9,496 nt of DNA from positions 1 through 9,496 of the forward strand of contig DATESZ010000177.1 in the NCBI GenBank assembly GCA_035283845.1. Reading direction: 5' to 3'. Made by a program: the position numbers and the translations under genes. Positions 1-3,966 of the stretch are shown piece after piece. A model generated the notes under the pieces. That model saw only the letters and a program-made list of their open reading frames with translations, did no database searches and had not been told where the DNA came from. Each line of letters opens with the position of its first letter. Position 1 is the first letter of the stretch. Source of the DNA: DATESZ01 sp035283845 (GTDB lineage Bacteria > Desulfobacterota > Syntrophia > Syntrophales > JACQWR01).

Positions 1-1
1 G

Positions 2-865
2 GAAGACGGATACCTCAGAATATCCAATGAACTATGGGATGCCTGGATGTGCTCTCGTTTCAATGCCCGCGAAGACAGGCTTCTGAAGGTCATTGTCCGG
101 TTCAGTTACGGGCTGAACCGGACTTTTGCCCTGCTGAGCAAGACCGACCTTGCCCACTTCATGAACGACCATCTTCCGAATGTGGAACCGGTCATTAAGT
201 CACTCCGGGCGAAAAATGTAATCAAAGTAGAAGCCGATTCTACCCGGGGGCTGCTTCGACTCACCCTCAACAAGCATTACGAGGACTGGCAGGTGAACCA
301 GACTCTTAAGAGGGATTCCGAATACTTCGAGAAAGTAGTCCGGAAGATGTTTAACAATACCAAGGTGTTGGATGATCAAACGGATCAGATTGACAACCTG
401 ACTGATCAATCTGACGACCCAGGTTATAAGATTTATAACCAGAATCACCACCAAGCATCAGAAATAAAAGAGGAATTACCTTCCGGAATACATAATAAGA
501 ATACATATGAAGACATATGTATATCTACGACGTCGTTATTTGCTCAATCACTTTCATCACTCCTCACGGATCATCTCTTCTTTGCCGGGCTGATCCATGA
601 AGAAACATTCTGGAACACCCTCCTGGCCGCCTACCCCGATCAGGATATTATCGTTCAACTACGCAAGATGACTGCCTGGCTCATTGCCAATCCTGAAAAG
701 AAGCGTCCGAACCGTAAACGCTTTATCCAGGCCTGGCTGGCCAAGGAAGAACGAAAGGAGAAGGAACATGGAAAAACCAGTCCTGAGCAACGTCGAAGGG
801 ATCGAGACGATTCTGAAGAAAAGCCCGCTCCCTTTTCCGACATCCCCCCGGAACCCATTGCCTGA
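2..865 (+). CDS. Phage replication protein O-like initiator (5' truncated by window edge)
   Basis: The frame is open from the first bases of the window, so the true start lies to the left; the first internal ATG at 47 is not the start. The opening residues DGYLRISNELWDAW, followed by a basic stretch ending in VRFSYGLNR, match the N-terminal winged-helix domain of phage lambda O-type replication proteins, which bind origin iterons. About 90 residues of this domain are followed by a polar, low-complexity linker (about 105-180 of the visible part, rich in D, Q and N). A C-terminal segment contains AWLIANPEKKRPNRKRFIQAWL, a pattern I associate with the C-termini of phage initiators and primosome proteins. 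Visible length is 287 residues. In phages such a protein recruits the host helicase through a loader. The DNA encoding the linker contains the putative origin listed separately. The last 25 or so residues may be repeat-derived. Family call is good; exact subfamily unknown. Confidence 0.8.
   Translation, partial: EDGYLRISNELWDAWMCSRFNAREDRLLKVIVRFSYGLNRTFALLSKTDLAHFMNDHLPNVEPVIKSLRAKNVIKVEADSTRGLLRLTLNKHYEDWQVNQTLKRDSEYFEKVVRKMFNNTKVLDDQTDQIDNLTDQSDDPGYKIYNQNHHQASEIKEELPSGIHNKNTYEDICISTTSLFAQSLSSLLTDHLFFAGLIHEETFWNTLLAAYPDQDIIVQLRKMTAWLIANPEKKRPNRKRFIQAWLAKEERKEKEHGKTSPEQRRRDRDDSEEKPAPFSDIPPEPIA
371..540. other. Putative replication origin inside the O-like gene
   Basis: Seen directly: GATCA recurs at 374, 383 and 404. 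An 8-bp perfect inverted repeat CAGATTGA/TCAATCTG lies at 386-393 and 406-413. GGTTATAA/TTATAACC lies at 422-429 and 433-440 with a 3-nt loop. ATACATATG/CATATGTAT lies at 501-509 and 514-522 with a 4-nt loop. The stretch 422-545 is visibly richer in A and T than its surroundings. Known: in lambda the origin (iterons followed by an AT-rich unwinding region) lies inside gene O, in the part encoding the interdomain linker. Here the dyads fall at the same place relative to the protein domains. Function as an origin is inference. Confidence 0.45.
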
Positions 866-1010
866 ACCTGTCTGCGTGCAGCGCACAGGCAGGCCGGAAA
901 AGGAATGTCCGAACTGTGGCCACCCCGTTCATTTTGTCTTCATGGACAACCCGTCCTACCTCAAAATCACGGGAGTCGTTCCAAACTTCACGGCAACCTC
1001 CCCTGGGTAA
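768..1010 (+). CDS. Small hypothetical protein with CxxC zinc-finger-like motif
   Basis: An 80-residue frame overlaps the end of the O-like gene by 98 bp. It is preceded by a good ribosome binding site (AAGGAG at 755-760, 7 nt before the ATG), as expected for the next gene of a phage replication operon. The only recognisable feature is ECPNCGHPVHFVF (Cys47 and Cys50), a zinc-ribbon-like half site. Helicase loaders of the DnaC type often follow O genes and can start with a Cys-rich segment, but no ATPase motifs are present. Residues 5-11 (VLSNVEG) and 35-43 lie over two short repeat-like DNA segments described separately, so part of the N-terminus may be repeat-derived. The frame stops just where the next frame (905-1303) begins to look coding, so the two may be pieces of one gene broken by an indel near 1000. 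Function unknown. Confidence 0.4.
   Translation: MEKPVLSNVEGIETILKKSPLPFPTSPRNPLPEPVCVQRTGRPEKECPNCGHPVHFVFMDNPSYLKITGVVPNFTATSPG
780..800. repeat. Short repeat-like segment of the CCTGAGC..GTCGAAGG type
   Basis: The segment reads GTCCTGAGCAACGTCGAAGG and is translated as VLSNVEG in the hypothetical frame. From memory, motifs of the form CCTGAGC-nnn-GTCGAAGG are widely dispersed in environmental genomes and give this peptide. It lies in the last coding part of the O-like gene and the first codons of the following frame. There is only one copy in this window, so the call rests on recollection. Confidence 0.3.
867..893. repeat. Imperfect short palindrome (dispersed-repeat-like)
   Basis: Arms of 13 nt (867-879 and 881-893) around a single A match at 10 of 13 positions. 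The right arm plus one base (GCGCACAGGCAGGC, 881-894) recurs exactly at 9141-9154. The element lies within the hypothetical gene and just after the stop of the O-like gene. I recall similar GCGCACAGGCAGG palindromes scattered through metagenomic genomes, but this was not verified here. Confidence 0.4.
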
Positions 1011-1303
1011 AGGCGCAGCGGAAGATCGCGCGGTGTGCCAATCGGGCCAGCGGCTACTTTACCCTGGCCATGCTGAACCGGAACTGCATCGTCAAAAAGG
1101 GTTTTACCGGCCTTGATCCTAACGGAGGCGACATTCCGCAGCTTAAAAAGTGGCTTGATGACCACCCGGAGAGAAGGAAAATGTCTGATGAGGAAAAGAC
1201 GATACTTCGGCAAAGAGCAAAAGATGCCCGCTTCTGGGAAAAAAAGATTGACGATCGTGGTGCGGGTCAACCGACCCCCAAGGGGGTTCGGACCCGTTTT
1301 TAA
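905..1303 (+). CDS. Hypothetical protein, possibly second half of a frameshifted gene
   Basis: A 132-codon frame, shifted by -1 relative to the 768-1010 frame. The first 35 or so residues look like out-of-frame reading of the preceding gene. From about 1003 onward (VKAQRKIARCANR, then KKWLDDHPERRKMSDEEK and a charged helical C-terminus) it looks like a real protein. No convincing ribosome binding site precedes the ATG at 905 or the internal ATG at 1070, which favours it being the distal part of the upstream gene after a frameshift. The C-terminus is rich in Lys, Arg, Asp and Glu. I do not recognise a family and propose no function. Confidence 0.35.
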   Translation: MSELWPPRSFCLHGQPVLPQNHGSRSKLHGNLPWVKAQRKIARCANRASGYFTLAMLNRNCIVKKGFTGLDPNGGDIPQLKKWLDDHPERRKMSDEEKTILRQRAKDARFWEKKIDDRGAGQPTPKGVRTRF

Positions 1304-1382
1304 AATCGCCCCAAGTCCTTTGTCCGGAGAAAAATTTATGTCCCAGAGCCTTTGTTTCAAGACCTGAAAATTTTGGGACGTG

Positions 1383-1404
1383 TGTTCCCCCATGTCGGGG
1401 TACA
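1383..1404. promoter_or_regulatory. Dyad upstream of excisionase-like gene, candidate operator
   Basis: TGTTCCCC (1383-1390) and GGGGTACA (1397-1404) are inverted with 7 of 8 matches around a 6-nt centre. The dyad overlaps the place where a -35 box would sit for the -10 at 1411-1416, so a DNA-binding protein here could block transcription. The binding protein is unknown; the adjacent helix-turn-helix products are candidates. A longer-range pair GTCCCA/TGGGAC (1340-1345 and 1374-1379) lies just upstream. Confidence 0.35.
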
Positions 1405-1407
1405 GAC

Positions 1408-1416
1408 TGTTATTAT
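1408..1416 (+). promoter_or_regulatory. Extended -10 promoter candidate
   Basis: TGTTATTAT reads as TG-n-TATTAT, an extended -10 differing from TATAAT at one position. There is no good -35 at 17 bp. Transcription would begin near 1423, about 3 nt before the ATG at 1426, which would explain why that gene has no ribosome binding site. Confidence 0.35.
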
Positions 1417-1425
1417 TATGGCAAT

Positions 1426-1656
1426 ATGACTGAGCAGATAACACCACAGAATCACGGGCAAACATTCCCGTTAACCACGAAACGGTACTACCGTGTCGAC
1501 GAGGTGGCCCGTTACTTCTCCGTCTCCGATCGTACTATCTACCGTCTCATCGACATGGGGGACCTGAAAGCTATACGCCTCCGGAATTGCCTGAGGATTC
1601 CTGCGGAGGAGGTCCTGGCACTTGAAGAGAGAAGAATAGTTGATTTATTTAAGTAA
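1426..1656 (+). CDS. Excisionase-family helix-turn-helix protein
   Basis: A 76-residue protein. From residue 20 it reads YYRVDEVARYFSVSDRTIYR, then LIDMGDLKAIRLRNCLRIPAEEV. This is the typical excisionase/MerR-like winged helix (HTH_17 type): a recognition helix after SVSDRTIYR, then a beta wing ending in RIP. Such proteins assist element excision or regulate element genes. It sits two genes before the integrase, as is usual for excisionases. No Shine-Dalgarno sequence precedes the ATG, while a promoter-like -10 lies 10 nt upstream, so the message may be nearly leaderless. Family call is strong; the role as a true excisionase rather than a regulator is inferred. Confidence 0.75.
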   Translation: MTEQITPQNHGQTFPLTTKRYYRVDEVARYFSVSDRTIYRLIDMGDLKAIRLRNCLRIPAEEVLALEERRIVDLFK

Positions 1657-1668
1657 TAGGAAACAATC

Positions 1669-2010
1669 ATGAATAGTCTCCTCACACCAAAAGAAGTCGC
1701 CAATTTACCGTCTATTTCCCTCCGGACGGTGTATGATAATGCCTTGGAGTTGGGTGGATTCTATCCTGGCGGCATTAAGGTGTTACGGTTTAATCCGGAG
1801 GTGATCCATGGGTTTATGGAAGGACAAGACGTACAAGAACTGGGTATACGAGTTCAGTTACCTGGGGAAAAAGTACGGGGGGCGGGGGTTCAATACCAGG
1901 AGGGAAGCAGAGGCCGCGCGAGCAATACGCCGAGAAGAGGTCAAGGCACAAGCCAGAGAGGGATACAGAGCGACAAAAACAGGCATGACCTTTTTAGATT
2001 CAGCAAATGA
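1669..2010 (+). CDS. Second small helix-turn-helix protein, C-terminus read through integrase frame
   Basis: It begins 12 nt after the previous stop with a clear ribosome binding site (AGGAAA). Residues 5-50 (LTPKEVANLPSISLRTVYDN, then GGIKVLRFNPEVIHGFM) form a compact excisionase-like helix-turn-helix with a wing. The remaining 60 residues are read out of frame over the start of the integrase gene, have no family character and are very rich in Gly, Arg and Gln. The functional product probably ended near residue 52, and a lost stop codon or indel may have extended it. Likely a DNA-binding regulator or excision factor working with the recombinase. Confidence 0.6.
   Translation: MNSLLTPKEVANLPSISLRTVYDNALELGGFYPGGIKVLRFNPEVIHGFMEGQDVQELGIRVQLPGEKVRGAGVQYQEGSRGRASNTPRRGQGTSQRGIQSDKNRHDLFRFSK
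1797..1806 (+). promoter_or_regulatory. Exceptionally strong ribosome binding site of the integrase
   Basis: GGAGGTGATC matches ten consecutive bases of the complement of the bacterial 16S rRNA 3' end, with GGAGG ending 6 nt before the ATG at 1808. It lies inside the preceding gene and fixes the integrase start. Confidence 0.7.
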
Positions 2011-2382
2011 ATACCTGGACGATGCCGTCAGACGATTCGGCGGATCAAGTTAAGCTCAGCGCAGATTCGGACATTTGAGAAAAGACACAAACGCAAGATA
2101 CTGGAAAGCGAGAAATTCAAGACCGTACCCCGTTATTATGGCTTTCATGCCTTGAGACATTTCATGGCCACCTACCTGTCGGACCAGGAAAAGGTGAGGA
2201 TGAAAACGGTACAGGGATTACTACTCCATAAGAATCTACAAACGACAGAAATTTACCTACACCCGGTAGATGAAAACCAGAGGATGGCCGTTGGCCAGAT
2301 GGGAAAATTTACATCAAAAATTGAAAATGTGCTACAGTCAGATGCTACAGTAATAAAAGAAGGAGTTACGGCTACTATGTAA
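1808..2382 (+). pseudogene. Tyrosine recombinase/integrase, internally deleted and frameshifted
   Basis: The N-terminal part (1808-2053) has the arm-type DNA-binding domain pattern of phage integrases: KNWVYEFSYLGKKYGGRGF, then TRREAEAARAIRREEVK. It enters the core-binding region (FLDSANEYLDDAVRRF) and then hits a stop. The C-terminal part is in another frame from about 2041. It carries YYGFHALRHFMATYL (box II H-x-x-R), LLLHKNLQTTEIYLHP (conserved His and the tyrosine nucleophile) and ends at 2382. Missing are most of the core-binding domain and the first half of the catalytic domain with the first catalytic Arg and Lys. Against a usual length near 350-400 residues, roughly half the protein is gone, so this is an internal deletion rather than a simple frameshift. 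The product cannot recombine DNA. Its position beside a tRNA 3' end and behind excisionase-like genes identifies it as the element's own integrase. Confidence 0.85.
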
Positions 2383-2388
2383 CTCCTT
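2360..2388. terminator. Bidirectional hairpin terminator between integrase and tRNA-Pro
   Basis: AAGGAGTTAC (2360-2369) and GTAACTCCTT (2379-2388) form a perfect 10-bp stem with a 9-nt loop. T-rich tracts follow on both strands (TTTATATTATT on plus, CTTCTTTTATTA on minus). The integrase stop codon (2380-2382) lies inside the right arm. It can end the element's transcription on the plus strand and the rdgB/tRNA-Pro transcript on the minus strand. Confidence 0.7.
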
Positions 2389-2396
2389 TATATTAT

Positions 2397-2440
2397 TGGT
2401 CGGGGCGGCAGGATTTGAACCTGCGACATCCTGCTCCCAA
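2397..2440. other. Probable chromosomal attachment site (tRNA 3' half)
   Basis: The integrase remnant ends 15 bp from the encoded CCA of tRNA-Pro, and the element lies on the 3' side of the tRNA. Tyrosine recombinases commonly insert into tRNA 3' halves and regenerate them. The second copy of the repeat would lie at the other end of the element, left of the window, so the exact crossover cannot be seen. Boundaries are approximate. Confidence 0.4.
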
Positions 2441-2473
2441 AGCAGGCGCGCTACCGGGCTGCGCTACGCCCCG
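2397..2473 (-). tRNA. tRNA-Pro (anticodon UGG)
   Basis: Seventy-seven bases on the minus strand fold as a full cloverleaf. The acceptor CGGGGCG pairs with CGCCCCG, followed by discriminator A and an encoded CCA. The D arm is GCGC..GCGC, the anticodon stem CCTGC/GCAGG frames loop TTTGGGA (anticodon TGG), and the T arm is GCAGG-TTCAAAT-CCTGC. It is close to E. coli proline tRNAs and reads CCA and, through wobble, other proline codons. The gene is intact although a phage-like element ends next to its 3' end. Its 5' end overlaps the end of rdgB by 10 bases, with no room for its own promoter, so it is probably cut from the rdgB transcript by RNase P. Confidence 0.95.
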
Positions 2474-3069
2474 TCACTATAATAATTCTGCCATCTTTCC
2501 TTGAACCCGGCAAATGCCTGCGCCCGGTGGCTGAGCTTGTTTTTTTCATCTGCCGGAAGCTGAGCCGCCGTCACACCCCTGTCCGGCAGGAGAAAAACCG
2601 GGTCATAGCCAAAACCGCCCTCCCCCAGCGGGACATCGTGTATCCGCCCTTCCCAGCGGCCCTTAAAGACCTCATACGTACCGCCGGGCATATAAAAAAC
2701 AAGCACGCAATGATAAGTGGCGCTTCTCTTTTCCGGTGGCATTCCCTGCAACTCTTTTAAGAGCTTTTTAATATTGCTCTCGTCTGTAGCATTTCCACCG
2801 TCATACCGGGAGGAATAGATGCCGGGAGCGCCGCTTAGGGCATCAACCTCCAACCCCGAATCATCGGACAGAACCATCTCACCCGTAAATTCCGAAACAA
2901 TGCTTGCCTTCTTAAGCGAGTTTTCGAGATATGAATGGCCGTCCTCCATAATATCCGGTATTGCAGGAAAATCATCAAGGGAAAGGAGCTCAAAATCAAG
3001 GCCGGCGAGCATCCCCTTTATTTCTCTTAGCTTCCCCTTATTCTTTGTGGCAAATACGATCCTCGTCAG
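2464..3069 (-). CDS. rdgB: dITP/XTP pyrophosphatase (RdgB/HAM1 family)
   Basis: Hydrolyses non-canonical purine nucleoside triphosphates (ITP, dITP, XTP) to the monophosphates, keeping them out of DNA and RNA. Seen: RIVFATKNKGKLREIK (substrate-binding T-x-N-x-x-K), SDDSGLEVDAL with the catalytic Asp, GIYSSRYDG, GFGYDPVF and SHRAQAF, all in family order. The first ATG (3012) would remove the essential N-terminal motif. The frame is open up to 3144 but contains no ATG, GTG or TTG. The best start is CTG at 3069, 8 nt after GGGG, giving 201 residues, close to the family norm; ATT at 3075 is an alternative. The stop codon lies within the 5' end of tRNA-Pro. The upstream amidase gene ends 44 bp before, so the gene is part of the same operon. 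The function is certain, the start is not. Confidence 0.92.
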   Translation of the reverse strand: MTRIVFATKNKGKLREIKGMLAGLDFELLSLDDFPAIPDIMEDGHSYLENSLKKASIVSEFTGEMVLSDDSGLEVDALSGAPGIYSSRYDGGNATDESNIKKLLKELQGMPPEKRSATYHCVLVFYMPGGTYEVFKGRWEGRIHDVPLGEGGFGYDPVFLLPDRGVTAAQLPADEKNKLSHRAQAFAGFKERWQNYYSDGA

Positions 3070-3113
3070 ATTAATTTCCCCACGATGTTTTTCTGTTCCC
3101 CGGTGATCCTTTT

Positions 3114-3806
3114 TTAGTTGAGACGTAAAAATTCTTTTATACTCTTACCCAACGCCTGCGCGATCATCTTCCGGCCATTTTCATCGACCAGAGTTTTTTT
3201 ATCTTCCAGATTGGTGGCAAAGCCGATTTCCACAACAACCGCCGGCAATGACAAACCTTCAAGAAGGGCTATAGGAGCATCCCTCAGATCACGGTCCTTC
3301 CTGGGAAATACATTTTGCAAGTTCCGTCGCATCACTTGCGCCAAGGCCACGCTGTCGTTAAGATGCTTATTCTTCGCCATGTCACTGACAATTTCCGAGG
3401 CGCTGTTTTTGTTTGACGCAGCAGCTTTGAAACCCGGAAAATAAACCTCATATCCTGTCGCTTTTTTACCAAAACCGGCATTTATATGGAGACTGATAAA
3501 CACCCCGGCGCCGGACGCGCGGATAATTTTGATCCGCTCGGCAATCGACATGGCCACATCGGATGTCCTGGTAAGCTGAACCCGAACATTTCTGTCTATC
3601 TGCAACTCCTTTTGTAATGCCAAGGCAATCTTCAGAGTAATATCTTTCTCGCTCTCCTTGCCGGATAATTCAACTCCCCTGTCGGCGCCTCCGTGAGCAG
3701 GATCTATGACAACCAGATATTTTGCAGGCGCCTGCTCCGCACGGGACGGGGGAGGGGAAAAAACCAGAGCCATGAGGAGGAAAAATAAGATAATTCCGTA
3801 TCGCAT
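3114..3806 (-). CDS. N-acetylmuramoyl-L-alanine amidase (Amidase_3), exported
   Basis: Cleaves the amide bond between N-acetylmuramic acid and the stem peptide of peptidoglycan in the periplasm, usually for daughter-cell separation or wall turnover. The 230-residue form from the ATG at 3806 starts with a classical signal peptide (MRY, a hydrophobic stretch of about 13 residues, then cleavage near SRA-EQ at 23/24). The earlier ATG at 3878 would put 24 unrelated residues before it and is less likely. Zinc ligands are visible as DPAHGG (His38), SEKD (Glu53) and SLHINA (His107), with catalytic Glu193 in VEIGFATN. No AMIN or SPOR targeting domain is present, so this is the short catalytic-only type. 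Weak spacing of AAAGGAT to the ATG. It lies between relA and rdgB, with a 160-bp leader holding a promoter candidate and an inverted repeat. Confidence 0.9.
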   Translation of the reverse strand: MRYGIILFFLLMALVFSPPPSRAEQAPAKYLVVIDPAHGGADRGVELSGKESEKDITLKIALALQKELQIDRNVRVQLTRTSDVAMSIAERIKIIRASGAGVFISLHINAGFGKKATGYEVYFPGFKAAASNKNSASEIVSDMAKNKHLNDSVALAQVMRRNLQNVFPRKDRDLRDAPIALLEGLSLPAVVVEIGFATNLEDKKTLVDENGRKMIAQALGKSIKEFLRLN

Positions 3807-3860
3807 ATCCTTTATCTTATGTTGCACCCGCAAGCCCCCTCCCCTCATCCCCTCAATAAC

Positions 3861-3900
3861 CTTAACATTTGGCGCCACTTTAAAAATACCAAATGTTTAG
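3861..3900. promoter_or_regulatory. Inverted repeat in the amidase leader
   Basis: CTTAACATTTGG (3861-3872) and CCAAATGTTTAG (3889-3900) pair at 11 of 12 positions, including a perfect 9-bp core, around a 16-nt AT-rich loop. It lies 55-94 nt upstream of the amidase start and just downstream of the promoter candidate. It could be an operator or an mRNA hairpin. No binding protein is recognised. Confidence 0.45.
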
Positions 3901-3907
3901 AGTGCGC

Positions 3908-3937
3908 TTCTTACAGCAACCGTTTACCCCGTGTCAA
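3908..3937 (-). promoter_or_regulatory. Weak sigma70-like promoter candidate for amidase-rdgB-tRNA-Pro
   Basis: On the minus strand a perfect -35 TTGACA (3932-3937) is followed after 18 bp by TAAGAA (3908-3913), a poor -10 with 3 of 6 matches. The position in the 160-bp gap after relA suits an internal promoter. Low confidence because of the -10. Confidence 0.3.
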
Positions 3938-3966
3938 TACATATATTCCGAGAGATTGTGAGGAAG

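Noticed and set aside
371..540. CRISPR array or tandem iteron array
   Set aside because: The repeats are short dyads and pentamers without regular spacing or constant repeat length, so they are not a CRISPR array.
47..865. O-like gene starting at the ATG at 47
   Set aside because: Family-typical residues (DGYLRISNELWDAW) are encoded upstream in the same frame, so the start is outside the window.
956..1465. Minus-strand open frame (169 codons) in the element region
   Set aside because: It runs through both the hypothetical plus-strand genes and the intergenic dyads, with no recognisable domain. The plus strand is favoured by the zinc motif, ribosome binding site and operon direction.
1..2396. 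Defence or toxin-antitoxin cargo in the element
   Set aside because: All frames with recognisable character are replication, helix-turn-helix or integrase-like. No nuclease, toxin or sensor motif was found, though the small hypothetical frames remain unknown.
2464..3012. rdgB starting at the ATG at 3012
   Set aside because: It would delete the T-x-N-x-x-K substrate-binding motif that is intact just upstream in the same frame.
3807..3878. Longer amidase start at 3878
   Set aside because: It would place a polar, Gly/Arg-rich extension before a classical signal peptide. The ATG at 3806 gives a normal exported protein.
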